Made by a program: the position numbers and the translations under genes. From the NCBI GenBank assembly GCA_014338405.1, contig JTDE01000731.1, positions 43,220 to 107,219 of the forward strand: a stretch of DNA of 64,000 nucleotides, given 5' to 3'. The notes under the pieces are model-generated. The model saw only the letters and a list, made by a program, of their open reading frames with translations. It was not told the origin of the DNA and searched no databases. Shown here piece by piece: positions 50,301 to 62,505 of this stretch (the first letter of the stretch is position 1; each line of letters starts with the position of its first letter). The stretch comes from Paragonimus skrjabini miyazakii. Lineage: Eukaryota; Platyhelminthes; Trematoda; Plagiorchiida; Troglotrematidae.

Positions 50301-52677
50301 TTCTCTAGCACGTAACACACTCGAACAGTCCAGTTTCATCGAACACCAAACACATAAACAGACAGATCCCAGTTCACTCGATCGCATCATTCAAAATAAG
50401 ATTCTGCAGTCGTAATCGAACCTTGCTTGCTATCGTTTAGTGAATGTAGTGCTAATTGAAAAACATCAATCAGTTCTGTGTGTATAGTGAACGTTAACGC
50501 ACTGAATAGTTTTGCCGATGAACTGACTGCGTCATTAGTTCTCAAACGGTTGAAGCAATTTAATTAACCCGCTCGCTTGTAATTACCGTGAGTAGTCGGC
50601 GTGAAATTTTTCAGCATTTACCTCAGTGACTGATGAGAGTAAATCGAGGTGTTAACATCTCCCGACGAGTCTTCTATCCATTTTGATCAGATGGACAAAC
50701 GGAACCTAGTATTTTGAATTGTTTACGGACCAAATAGCTCACTGTCTGATGGTGGCAGTTTGGGACTAATGGCTACACTGTTCAGTTAAACAGAGTAAAT
50801 GCTTTACAACGTCCTAGATGGTTGTAGATGGTATCACAGAGTTTGGTTGAGAGAACAGTTAAATTCTTTTGCCAGACCTGGCTTGTGGCTACCTATAACT
50901 GGGACTGTGAGACTGCAAACTTCATTTGGGTAGTAGATAAAAAATAACAAATCCTCACTAACAGTTTCGTTTAAAGTCATTGTTTGGCCATTAAAGACAG
51001 AAGAAGACGCACGTTGTTAGTAGTCACTCTATGAACTAGTCGAATGGAATTCCGCATGAACTCGGATCAAAATAGTTCGACTTACTTAGGTCTACATTCC
51101 CGGTCGTTAGCTTCCAGGTTGAAATCAAGTGAATAAGCGAAATGAAAGTTTGATCGTTCTCCATTAAATCGGACTCCACATGTGCCGATTTTGTGAAAAA
51201 AACATTTTACTGGTCAGTAGTTAAGGGCTTTTGTTGGTTTAAGTTGAACAACACGGACGCTCGATCGTATATATATATCATTCCCACAGATGAATCAGCT
51301 AGCCCATTCAGAAAGAAGGTGACCAACTTTATTCCACAAAACGGTCAAGATCTTCGTAACTTCATCTCATGCTATTGCTTGGTCACATTTTGTTTGTGAT
51401 TAATCTTTGGTGGTTTTTATAACTGAGGTCAGGTGTTTGAGTGTTCGTTTTCTCCTTGCGTTTGGTATCTAGGTTGAAAATATACTTCAGTACACAACGA
51501 AGCGGCATCATCAGTGCGTGAGAGTTTCCGTGTACAGATTTGACCTAATGTAACGCTCTAACCTATGGTTGGCGGCATCCCTCCCGGATTAACCTATCAC
51601 ACTGACCGAAGCAAAAGGATGTCTGTGTCTAACCAACGCCGCAAGTGGCTTGCACCGCATCACTTGCGGTTCCACTCATACATCACGTACCCAGTATAAA
51701 CCCGACAGAATATGACCAGAAGACGTGTGAATGAGGCCTTTGGCCAGCCGACCAATGCTGGTTAGCCACTTGATTGACTAGCACGAAACTGAAGCTGCTA
51801 TCTTTTCGAAAACTCCACTAGTAAGTTTTAAACTAAAAAGGAACATATTGAAAATATAATGAAAGAAGTGGTTTAATATATGGATACATGCTAGTGCACT
51901 CCACAGAGGATAGAAGGAGAAACAAAATCGAAGGTTCGGTTGGTAGAAAACAGAAAAAGCATTCACTACACAGTACACCAACAAAGCTGAGGAAGGGGAA
52001 AGGTAAAAGTTCACAGACATCCACGTTTCTGAAAATGGTAGAGAGTGAGTTCCAAACGGCGTTAGTCGTTGGTTGGTGTGTACAAGAAAAATTGGATACA
52101 ATCTGTTTGACCGTAACGTACTCGCTGTCACCTGACCAACGGTGTACTATGAGTACGCTAATAACCTCCTAATCCAAAACGGCCAGCTCATTCGTGGCCG
52201 CTCACATCGGAACGCCATATAATCATGTCAACTACGACCTATGACACCGATGGTTCCCTTGTATACCACGTGATTCAATCCACGGCCGTGCAGTTGCTGC
52301 TCAGTAAACTTGCGGACGCCCGTCTAGTTCATATTTCTCAAGACCGCCCGATTCAACACCAAGTCTTCCCAACACCTAAAACCAAAGTTACAACGCGAGA
52401 CAATTACCTGGGTAACTGATGTAACGCACCTTTCCTCTGCCAAAAAACATGCTATTCGACTTGAATGCTAAACCTGGATCCCTGCTATGCGGCTTCACCC
52501 AGTCTACTTACGCGGAGTCAGGAAGAACACGACTGCGGGAAAACGCTGTATTGCCGACTTCCGGTTCGAAGAATGAATAAAACGCCTGTAAATATATAGC
52601 ATGAAATAGTTGCCAATTATGGCGATTTACCCGTTGAATTACTGTCCGCTTGTTTAGACCACTTTGCGACTAAGTGG

Positions 52678-53965
52678 TCAAGTAGGTCCAACTCCATAGC
52701 CGCTGCGCTCTGGTTGGTTCATCGGGCTAGCTCGACACCTACGCTGACTTTCACGCCTCCTCCTGGTTGGTCCGACTTGCACACCAGTGCTTTGTTGATG
52801 ACTGATTTCGTCAGCCGACACCGATGGCCTGACTGGTTTGCTATGATGAACGATTTCATCAGCCATCACCGATGACCTGGTTAGACTGTCTTGATGAATT
52901 CGTCTCCTAACAGTAACATCCTTGTATCTCCGCTTTCGATGACCAAGTTTTCGCTTACCTGCATTTATTTGCCCGTGCAACAGCTGCTTCAGAATCCGGT
53001 TGTCACTCATCTGACAAAGTTGACCTAGTCAACAAACCTAACTCAGCATCAGCATGGCTTCTGTCTGGTCCGTGTTTGCTTGCGTCGCAAATGGAAACGG
53101 TTCAGACAGCGCGCGTTCCGTTGATACACTGCAGCATAACCGTATAGACAGCACCATTGAGTGGTGGACACAAAGCTTAATGGCAATCATCAGGCTGTGG
53201 TTCTTTCAGACACGTTTTACAAGCTGACAGCCCTGGGACAGATCTTTCGACGGCTTGTTACGTAACTGATAGAAGTCTCCATGCCTGTCAACAATGCCTT
53301 GATTGACAGGTATTCCAGGTACCTGCAAAACATATTCGTCCAGAGAAGGCTGGAGGGAAAAAGATGTCCTACCTGTGTTGATATCCAACCCAGTCTTGGG
53401 TTCGGTGGTCGCGAAGGCCGTGGCGAGTCGCTGAAGGTCGTCTTCGCTGTGTATGAGCAACACGCTGTCATCTGCGAACAAAAGCATGCGTATCGCTGAG
53501 GTATGCAACCGAGGTGGGGCGCCGAGATGTCGAATATTCAATAGGCACCCATCTTTCCTGTACTCAACCTCAATGCCGCCCTACTCAAAATCACGAAAAG
53601 CGGCTGTTAGCATAGCGGTCAAATATAAACTAAATGGGTTTGGGGCCAGGATACGACTCTGCTTTACGCCAGTGACAATGTCAAAATCAAAACAAATCGA
53701 TCCACATGATTGTACCTTCGCCTTCATGCCCATATGCAATGTTTTAATCAACTTGACGAACTTACCAGGACATCCAAACTTATTAAGCAACGTCCACAAC
53801 GCCTCACTACTCACAGAATAGAAGGTCTTTGTGAAGTCCGCGAAGCGGTCATACAAAGGCTAGTTGTATTCCGGGCACTTCTTCAGAATCTTTTGAGCAG
53901 CTAGCACCAGGTCGATCAGACTGCGACTTGATCGGACTCAACACTGTTCCCCAGGAACACTGGAC
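52678..53965 (-). pseudogene. LINE (non-LTR) reverse transcriptase remnant
   Basis: Read right to left: VDLVLAAQKILKKCPEYN, then FADFTKTFYSVSSEALWTLL (family 'F.DLTKAFD.VSR..LW'), NKFGCPGKFVKLIKTLHMGM, DIVTGVKQSRILAP (family 'GVKQGC.LAP'), LLFADDSVLLIHSEDDLQRL (the FADD catalytic box intact), TGLDINTGRT, then at about 53200-53050 a decayed 'YG....VYQR..R.LN.FHLR' block, and at 53010-52900 RILKQLLHGQINAGKRKLGH plus RKRRYKDVT. This is the standard order of an RTE/CR1-like LINE. The catalytic Asp of the first box is changed (KTFYS instead of KAFDS) and there are several frameshifts and stops, so it is dead. It is antisense to the antiporter gene. Confidence 0.92.
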
Positions 53966-54439
53966 CCAAAAATCATCGCATTTATTCGGTTCGGAAGGAT
54001 TCTTAACAGCACCTTGACCACACAGATCAGCAGACTAGTGTCCCAAAAACTGTTTGCTACCCTTGACTTTGAACCAAATTACGGTCATGATATCCTTAAA
54101 ATCTTGTGAAATTATTTTCTGATCCCAGATAGAGTGAACCAGCTGGAGGATAGGGACTTTCAACGCCGGTCTACCATTCTTCAGGATTTGAGCCTGATAC
54201 AGACAAATGTTTTACAGACACTTCATCCGCTGTTAAACTTCTTGTTACCAACAGGTGCATCGAGATCATTATCGTGTGTGTCGTTTTGCACACAACGTGA
54301 TACACGCATCCTGAAGCAACTTATATCTTGTCCTTGGAGTCTGAAATGCCGTGCATAATACGAATTCCTTTTTTTCAAAGAAGTCCTGCGCTTTCGCAAC
54401 TGGTTTCTTTGTCTACATTTACGGATGTAATTTGTGATC

Positions 54440-54790
54440 CCGGTTTTGTACCTGCTGTATGACAGGCAGTTTCGCTGTGAGTAGTATACTACTCACAAGT
54501 AGTATGTTACCCACAGGCAACATTCAGGAACAAAAGGGCAAGCTACGAACGCCAGGAAGACGGAGGACAAGAAGAGACTATCGAAATAGTGTGTACGCGC
54601 TACGGCAGAAGTTTCACCAAGGCGAATGACAATGATGTATGTGAATGCATGTCTCACGTGCAAATGAGTATACGCGTTTGTGGTTTAATTTTGACATGAC
54701 ATATACGGGCGTTTGTGCAATAAGCGGATTCTCAGGCCAAGCGTCTTTTGCGTTCACAACATACCTAGCAGTCAGCAAACTCTAGGTAGC
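54440..54790 (+). repeat. R3 repeat, copy 2 (palindrome-bearing)
   Basis: Direct counterpart of 8735-9095, with a ~17-base insertion just after the palindrome (AAGTAGTATGTTACCCA). It lies just to the right of the LINE remnant. Confidence 0.7.
54477..54496. repeat. Perfect 20-bp palindrome GTGAGTAGTATACTACTCAC
   Basis: Each half is the exact reverse complement of the other. The equivalent position in the other R3 copy (8782-8801) differs at one base. Palindromes of this sort can be hairpin, binding or target-site sequences. Confidence 0.95.
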
Positions 54791-54813
54791 ATATCCCAAA
54801 ACCAAATCCACAA

Positions 54814-54833
54814 GCATATATATATATATATGC
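54814..54833. repeat. (TA)n palindrome GCATATATATATATATATGC
   Basis: A dinucleotide run of eight AT units flanked by GC and its complement, close to the right end of R3 copy 2. Similar TA-rich runs occur at 55436-55463. Confidence 0.9.
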
Positions 54834-57800
54834 ATAAGAATTCCTCTGTAACTGCATCCTGTCTGAGCAAACAACATATGTATGTTTGCCGATTGTGTTA
54901 GTATGCTGCTTGAATATGTCTGTGTTTGTGTTTGATCGTGGGAACAATAGAATTGAAGCAACGTTTATAAATTCACTATTGAAAAAAATTGTTCCGCTGT
55001 TCGCTTTTCAATAATACGATTAGGACGAATCGGACCAAGCGATTTATTCACGACTAAACAATTAATTGGGAGACAGAACAGATGTTTTTACTAAGCAACA
55101 GTGACTTTAGTTGTTCCTCTGTATTTCAACACATGATGATCTATAGTTTGAGTTTGAGTCTTAGTCAATCATTTCATTGTTAAGGTGTGCGGAGTTTTTT
55201 GTATGAGAATAGCCACAAAAGTTTACTCCACTGATTAGCTAGACATAATGCGATCTTGTGCAAACGATCCACTACATCAGCTACCATATGTAGATTTGAG
55301 CTTTGCATCACAGAGATGCACGGAATTTTTTGTTTGTTCACAAATGTAGAAGAATATTAAGGAAAATCTGAGGTGATTTTCATATGTTATTCTTTGAAAT
55401 TATCAAAAGACTAACCTATTTGTTTATGTAGTTCTATATATATATTTATGGATTATATATATATACACATTACAATCAGTGATACAGTGTGCGCCGATGG
55501 CTTGCAGGGAGGGCGTTCAGTTTGACTCTCCCAGCCAATACCATGTGTGATGAACTAATTCTGATAAACTGTACAAATCACCCTATCGGTGATTTGTTGT
55601 TATCCAACGTGAATGATGTTCATTGTAGTGCAATATGCATGGGCTAAAGTATTCACTGTGATCATCGTAAACATTCGAGACAATTCGAGTTAGCCCTGAT
55701 TGGCAATAGTCTCGCAAACTCTGTGCTTGCCTATCCTGGTCCGTAATAGAAAGCAAACATGGGTCTGTGAACCGGCTGCCACTGTAGCCACTCAAACCTG
55801 GAATTTTTACAGGGCGACATTTGCTGTAATCAGGTCAGATACTGTGCGATGCCTGCACACGTAAACGAACAATACACGGACGGATGTTAGACGGAATATT
55901 AGCGCTGTCTGGAAATCACGTCAACCACCTGTGACGGCGAGGTAACATCAGAAGCTACATAGTACTACTCCGTTAAACATGACCTTTTTAATTTGCTTGA
56001 CACTTATTAGCAGGATATTTTCATCCCACTCATTACTTTGGTACAAATCGGTACAAAGGTTTCACTACAACCGCATCCAAACGCGTTTATCTCTTACAAC
56101 AAACGCGAGTGATATTTTGACTAATTTTATGGCAATGTTCAGTCGACGCAACTGTATGGTAACGGTTGGGTGTGAACACCAAATGTGTCTTGAATATGGC
56201 GATACCGGTACAAGAAGCGGGGACTGGTTGGAATCACTTGTACTAACGGCTTGCTGGGATTAGGCACGGTTTTGTGACAACGCTGATTTGGAGTGGTAAG
56301 GAAAAATAGATGTTAGAACAACAAACTTCCATGAGACTGGTGATCTGGATCCATTCATTCCACTCAACTTGACTAGTAGTACGTAATTTTTACCATGGAA
56401 GATGCTACTCAAAGATTTAATGAACCAGCTATCTGTGATGAAACAATCCACATGATAGTAGGATGGTGATTGGTGACCCATTACAATATTCCACCGACTA
56501 TCAGAAAATAGACCTAAACAATATGTACCGTACATCTGTGATCCAAAGGTGTAGAAGTGAAACTGCAAGGTTATTGGGACCAAAATGGTTTATAATCTCA
56601 ATGAGTAGTGATTTTGTAAGCGTGCCTTCATAGAAGAACTGCATATTATATCTTGAATGCATCATTGGAAGGACAGAACATTCGAAAAAGAAGTAGAACA
56701 AAAGTATAAAATCTGAAGGTGTTCTAAAGCCCATCTAACAGGTTGCACTAATGACAGTATACTTGTTTAATATGCAGTCATTTATGAGACAAAGTTGTCA
56801 AGTAAAAATGTAAGAATGCAAACTAGTTTTCCTCAAGCTTTCCATTTTCACTATGTACATTGCCCATTCAAGATACAAACTCTGTATTGAACTGAGCACG
56901 TGACTTTCGCTATTCACCGTACACGCAACAGATATTTCTGACCAGTAACTTATGTGGAAATCACTCACTGTGTGTAATTTAAAGAATCGAAATGTGCTCT
57001 ACAATTAAGAATGCTGATGCCAATATTAATGCATGATTCTTCTGATATCAACATTTTTGTTGAAATTATCCCTTATTTCACTTAATTTGCTTCAGGCAGA
57101 GCCATTTTTTTCTCAGTACACAGTCACAGATTACAAAGATTGAATGTGCTGATGACTTGAAATCTGTGAGTTTGTGTCACATGCACAAAGCTACTCAGCA
57201 AAAATTATTTTACAGAGAAAAATCTGACAAATCTCTGGTTAGAAGACTGTTTTCGGTTGTTCTGAGAAAACAATTCCCGGTTGTTCTGGTTTTAAAACTG
57301 ATAATCGTGCAATTAGGAAAGGGTATGAGAGACAATTTACTAACAAACGTCAAGCGTAAAATTTCTGGTGTTACTTGGTTTGGTGCATTACGTTTATGGC
57401 AAGCAGTTCCCAACCACTCACTAATGAACTACATATTTTTCACCAGTTGCAATGATTTCTCTGATTCCAAGTTGACTGAATAGTCCTGGTAGTGGGGTCA
57501 TTGATTAGACTGCGCATGACTGTTATTCCATCTCTTCCCTAATTATTCTGTGAACCTATGCACTGTTCACAAACTGATGGTTTGACGATGCTAACTTGTT
57601 AGTCAATAACGCAAAGATTACTACGTTTACATTATATGAACTTGAATAAGTAGTTTGAATCCCATTCATGACAGTACTGATGAATTCTAGAAAGAGTGAA
57701 GTTGCAGTTTATTCGAAGGAGCTGTCTGAAACAACTATAGGAGCAAGAATATTGCGATCAGGTAGGTTTTTTTATAGATACTATGTACTCATTTTGATCT

Positions 57801-58137
57801 ATTAGCGCTAGCTTACTATGATTTGCGTTTGTGTTGATAAATTAGATGTTGTGTGCTATGCGGTAAAGCTTCTTGAATGAAGTGGTTATGATAACAGTGA
57901 ACGTTTGAACAATTTTTGTCTGTTAAAGTAGCCAATGTTTCCAACGTTGACTTTGTGAATTTGCCGGCACAGACATTAGCTGTTAAACTAATCTAATAGA
58001 TATGTTGCCGAAGACGCGTTTATACTACGTTTGAGCAATCACGACAGTTTTGCAAACGGGGAAATGGATACCATGGAATGTGGATTCGGATTGGCATCAG
58101 TGAATTGAAAACCAGCATCAACACCGCATGGCTGACG

Positions 58138-58240
58138 GTCATCATCATCATCATTATCACTGTTTCTTGCTTATGCTTAACTGACACACAAGCATAAAGA
58201 AGAAAGCAAACCCTGTACCGGAAAACATGATCACTTTCAG
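58138..58240 (-). repeat. R2-like repeat, weak copy
   Basis: A TCATCATCATCATCA run is followed by ATGCTTAACTGACACACAA and GAAGAAAGCAAACCCTGTA, in the same order as the right end of 14458-14560 (ATGCTTAACTGCTACACAA, AAAAAAACCTGTA). It is more diverged than the other two copies. Confidence 0.45.
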
Positions 58241-58819
58241 TTCCACCAGGAAACCTAGTTGATCTTTTCTATTTATTTATTCCCTAAGGTACGTGCAAAC
58301 CCAAACAAACAAACAAGCGAAATTGATCACCACAGAGTACGTCATTGTGTGGTGTATTTTCACAACAAATTCTTCTAAGCTAATTAGATCCTTTGAAACG
58401 CATCAACTTGCCTGTCAGCTTTTACTATAATCACATTGGTTAACTGTAAACAGCCAGCTAACTGGTTAACACAGAACAATAGTCAGTATGACAAAAGTGG
58501 CTGATGGACTGTTTTCCGGAATTACAAAGCCAAATTTGAAATTTCAGTGTCGTATTTGCTTTACAGCACTTGTCTCACCAGCGCATCATAAAGAACATTA
58601 ATATGAAGAGCGTAAATTGTGTTTCAAGTTATCGATTAACTGAATTGTTTTGCGGTTTTTTGCAACCAGTTCAGTAAAGTTGTCTCGGTCTGAGAGAGAG
58701 AGTGTGGGATTGTATCAACATAATATTTTTGTCCGTAATCACTATGCTTGCTCTTCTGTCCGGGTAGTTATTGTCTCAGACCGAGCAAGCCTAGTAAACT
58801 AGTTGCAAAAAACAGGAAA

Positions 58820-60320
58820 AAACGATTCGGAGTGAGGACAAACTGGCTGATAATCTGGAACGAATTTTGCAGTAAAGAAAATTTACAGCAGTTGATTTCG
58901 ACAGATTCAAACCGATCGGCTCAACCATCCGTTGTTTATACGGTCCAATGAAGATCCACAAACCAAACCATCCGCTGAGACATATCCTTGTTATATACAG
59001 CTCACCCTGTCATGCGGCCGAAAAGTAGATAGCATAATAGTTCAAACCAATTCGCCAGAACCTATATCCCCGTAGTCTACGTGACACTTTTGAGTTTGTT
59101 GTCAATAGTGAAAATATTGACACCCACAATAAGCACTTGTGTTCCCTAGACGTATGTTCATTATTCACAAATGTCCCCTTGTTAGAGATTATCAATTTTA
59201 TTCTTGAATACACTGAGAAATCGAATGTCTAAATGAGTATACTATCACCAGTGCTTAAAGTGCTTCTGTTGAGCTGTACACTCAGTATGCGATTCAAGTT
59301 AATCAACGAGTTTTACCGCCAGCCTGACGGAGTTGCGATGCCTTACCCCTAGGCCAATTACTGGCAGATATATTTAGGGACATACTGGAAATTCAACAGC
59401 TAAACCGCATTATTGGGAATGTGTGTTTCTACGGGTGATACGTAGGTGGCATTTTGCGGTAGTGAACCCGGACCAGAATCTACCCGACGTTGTAAAAAAG
59501 TTCAGTCAAACACATTCACTTTTGAAACAAAGTCGGGTAACACGTTCCATTTTCTGGACGTAAGTCTGAAAAGATAACCAGATGGAACTTTCCTGCGTTT
59601 GATTCATCGTAAAGCAACGTGGAATGAGAAGTACACAAATCTTAATAGGTTTGTGCCGCGCAAACAGAGATGTAACCTTGTGGGATGTTTTGCCAGCAGA
59701 ATCAGAAAAATCTGTCCTCCAACAGAACTGGAAATGAAAATAATTGCTAATAAGTTAGAAGAAAATGTCTATCTCGAACATTTTATAACCTGGAACGTGA
59801 TCCGATTGTCACGATGGAAAAAAACATCTTAATCCGTCTACGGCTAAAGAGTGACAACGTGACAGAAAGACTGAACCATCGGCCACTTCCGATCATCAAA
59901 CGCCTCTTCCCGGCAGTATCATTACAGAGCTGGTTCACTAGTTCGCCCCTGATTACTTTGAGTTTGAAAGACAAAGTGTTCGTCGTCGATCAATGCTTGT
60001 TGGTGTATTCCTCCTGCTGCTGTTTTACAGTGGAATACGTAGGTCGGATGACTAAGCGTTTGTCCGAACGAACCGAAGAACACCATTCTACCTGGCTTGG
60101 AACCGATTTGACTAAATCCAGTAACACCTCAGTAGCTGCACATCTTGCGGAAACGCACCATCACGTTGACCCAAATTAGGCCTTTCACATAATTTACAAA
60201 ATTCCGGCTAACCACCCTAATCTGATCAGACAACAAACGGTAGGTATCGCGGAATCAATTGCTATTCGATTACGCAATCCGGTTATTTGTTCTCAAAAGA
60301 AGTTTGTACAAACCCTGTAG
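58820..60320 (+). pseudogene. Penelope-like retroelement, reverse transcriptase plus GIY-YIG, inactivated
   Basis: The most complete copy in the window. In order: DKLADNLERILQ; FKPIGSTIRCLYGPMKIHKP (family 'PIGS.IPRLYGLPK.HKP'); HPLRHILVIYSSPCHA; DTFEFVV; CSLDVCSLFTNVPLLEIINF (transcriptase motif A, 'SFDV.SLFTNVP'); FYRQPDGVAMP ('YRQ.DGVAMGSPLGP', with a stop in the GSPLGP part); at 59427-59450 a block FYG-stop-YVGG where the catalytic YVDD should be; KFSQTHSLLKQSRVTRSIFW; RLFPAVSLQSWFTSSPLITL; EYVGRMTKRLSERTEEH (GIY-YIG domain); SNTSVAAHLAETHHHVDP; and AESIAIRLRNPVICSQKK. Several frameshifts and stops and the lost catalytic aspartates show it is dead. It lies in the 26-kb intron, in the same orientation as the host gene. 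Confidence 0.93.
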
Positions 60321-61323
60321 TTGCAGTGGTCAAAGGTCACACCATTAAGGTCAACCTCGACTTCTGTGACCTAACTCTGGGTGGATCTCAAAACCACTTG
60401 TGCCCAAACAACAATGGCTCGTTGTCTGATTGGCTTAGTCCTTTGTTTGGAATATGGTACCCCACTATACGGACCACCGGTAGTTTTCTTGATACTGATC
60501 CAGTTTTGTTGAATATATATAGTTGTAACGATCTGATGAGAAATTGTCGCCAGCATTGTCTTCCATAACTCAGTGAGAATCTTCTCGAGATGCTACACAG
60601 CTCAAATTGTGTTTCGGTTGATCACCTGAAATAATGCATCATCGCTAGTCAACAATAACAGAGGTCTCCTTGTCTCGTTACAAATAGTATATTGTGTACA
60701 TTTACCAGACTAATTTAATGCGAATTCTTTCTGATTGTTCCATATTGTCCTTGGCCAATGATAAATGGTCATAAATGGGCGAAATGAACACTTTGTTTTG
60801 TAAACTGGCACGGTCCTAGCATGTTTAACTTAAACATCTCCTATTAATCTATGTTTATTCTGACCGACTTGATAAAACTCTGCGCATGCTGGGATTACAA
60901 TATGATCGATGTATGAGCTACGTTTTAGCAAAATAGTGATGTTACTGACCCGTATGTTTTACACACACCCTGTTTCCTTTAGTCCAACGATTGCCTGTTT
61001 TAATTTCGTTTCGGATACTGCCCCTAATTTATTAGACGAAACCACTGCTTCACAAATTGGGAGATATCGTCCCTTAGGACGATGTGAGAACTTGATAGTG
61101 AGGATGGAAAACTTTACGAGGTGTTCTTCACATACGTGGATTACTGTTGTATTCCTTAATGTTTATTTGGTGATTCGAGTTTGACTGTCCAAACTGTTCT
61201 TTGTTTCTGACTGTTAGTCTTACCAATGTGACTGACAGTTTAATTTTTTTCGCATCGTATCACCATGTTATGCTCATGATTCAGATCTCTTTGTCATTTA
61301 TCCATTCTCGTTCGTGTTCTCAG

Positions 61324-61689
61324 TGACTCCTACGTTTCGTGAACAGTATGCCTCAATGCACCATCAAACTGTGGAAAAATTGGCAGAAATCGAAGAAAAC
61401 GACTACGATCAGAACGAACTGACACGCTCCAAATCAGATGCTGCAGCTATCTTAGATGATCAACAAAATTCAAATGTCTTGGAAGCTGATGTAACTCATG
61501 GGGCTGGAACAGCTGTAGGCAGTCTCAGTTTAGTGTGTCAGATGCCAGCCACCCCGAAGGAGCGTGGTTTGGCCTGCGTTAAATCAATGCGACAAACACT
61601 GGCTGCTCTCTGGTGGTTTGTACAGCCCATCTTGTTTTCGCTAATTGGGTCCGAGGTGAATCTGACACAAATAGCCGGACAATCAATTG
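61324..61689 (+). CDS. SLC9B2: SLC9B antiporter exon 4 (end of insertion, next core helix)
   Basis: The acceptor is tgttctcag ending at 61323. TG completes the Leu codon begun 26.3 kb upstream. The first ~85 residues continue the hydrophilic insertion (acidic, Gln/Asn-rich, no recognised domain). The family core then resumes: ALWWFVQPILFSLIGSEVNL matches 'AWDIFQPLLFGLIGAEVSI' of human SLC9B2. The exon ends in AGQSIG-like sequence at a gtacgt donor (61690), after the first base of the next codon. This one-base phase predicts that the following exon begins with two bases of a Gly-type codon. The open frame beyond 61689 runs to a stop at about 61760 but has no family similarity and is read as intron. 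Confidence 0.9.
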
Positions 61690-62164
61690 GTACGTTTGTT
61701 CATACACCAGGAATTTTCTGTTTAGTTTGTTTTCATGTTGACACTGTTCATTCTGTATAACAATTTAATTAAAATTGCATTATACGAAGAAGCAAATGTC
61801 ATCACCACAGACTCATAGAATACCATGTTTGCTAACCTTCACCAGGAAACTATTAACGTTCTAAAAATACACGCCTTAATCCCGGTCCACCTTCTGTATC
61901 ACTTATGAGAGTTCTGCCCCTATCTTAACTCAAGCCGTTCACGCGCCTTCACAAAACGTTCGGAAACACTGGTCAAATAGTTAGTCCCATATGGGTTGTG
62001 CTCGGTCAAACACAGTGGTGTCGAAAAAAATTGTCGCCTCAACCAAGACACTTAGCTGAATGCGTAGATGAATAGTGTAAAGTTATTTTACGTAATTTAA
62101 TAATACTTTTTGGGACATGTTCAATAAACCTTTGGAAGCAAAGTGTAACCAATCGTTATTTTCT

Positions 62165-62505
62165 ATTCTGGAGTTTCGCTCTCATTAATGCTCGTCAGAA
62201 GTGTATATCCTTTCCACGACCGGGTCTAGGATACTGGCTACATGACACAGCCGTGTTGATCATTGCGCGACGCTATTAGCCTCATATTAGGCACGACCGA
62301 CTCGTCATATGTGAACACTCAGCTACACTGGCTTGTAAGTAATGCTTTGATTATCCGGTCGTCTCGAGAGGAGATACAATAACTATCTTTGTTTATTCCA
62401 ATCAATGACCCATCGATTAGGACTTTCTTCCGAGTTTAAATCACAGAAATCACTAACCTTTCGGGCGATATTTTGATTACGGATGAGTAACAGGGGAGAA
62501 GGGCA
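62165..62505 (-). repeat. R1 interspersed repeat, copy C
   Basis: Counterpart of 2655-3000 and 6255-6580: GAGTTTCGCTCTCATTAATG, CTCGTCAG-AGTGTATATCC, CCGTGTTGATCATTGCGCGA, GGCACGACCGACTCGTCATA, GTCTCGAGAGGAG, ATCACAGAAATCACTAAC and CGATATTTTGATTACGGATG. The B-box-like part is more decayed than in 6165-6580. Confidence 0.75.

Larger units (their letters stand above)
35014..61323 (+). other. 26.3-kb intron of the antiporter gene
   Basis: It runs from gtgagt (35014) to tctcag (61323), interrupting a Leu codon after its first base, inside the region encoding the long hydrophilic insertion. It contains an assembly gap (38566-38716), a LINE remnant (52678-53965), an R3 repeat (54440-54790), an R2-like repeat (58138-58240) and a Penelope-like copy (58820-60320). 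The stretches 35100-38560, 39900-44340, 44370-52670, 54800-58130 and 60330-61320 show no gene that I can recognise. Confidence 0.8.
24356..61689 (+). other. SLC9B2: SLC9B-type Na+/H+ antiporter gene, partial, four exons recognised
   Basis: Gene-level entry joining 24356-24782, 29272-29557, 34152-35013 and 61324-61689. The splice phases chain exactly: exon 1 ends after two bases of a Gly codon completed at 29272, exon 2 ends on a codon boundary, exon 3 ends with the first base of a Leu codon completed at 61324, and exon 4 ends after the first base of the next codon. All introns have GT-AG ends with consensus-like donors (gtaagt, gtgagt, gtgagt, gtacgt). The conserved blocks follow the order known for NHA2/SLC9B proteins, which are cation/proton antiporters of the CPA2 group. 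The first membrane helices and the C-terminal helices are missing from the recognised exons, so the gene probably starts upstream of the window (or on an unrecognised exon in it) and ends downstream. Vertebrate SLC9B1 and SLC9B2 arose from one ancestor, so SLC9B2-like is the safest name. Confidence 0.9.

Noticed and set aside
57157..57483. 108-codon frame resembling a Penelope-like linker (RKQFPVVLVLKLIIV)
   Set aside because: Only a few hydrophobic positions agree; the GIY-YIG block that should follow is absent.
57655..57690. CTGATGAATTCTAGAAAG as a second hammerhead candidate
   Set aside because: There is no plausible stem II or stem III around it; the internal TTCTAGAA palindrome overlaps the core.
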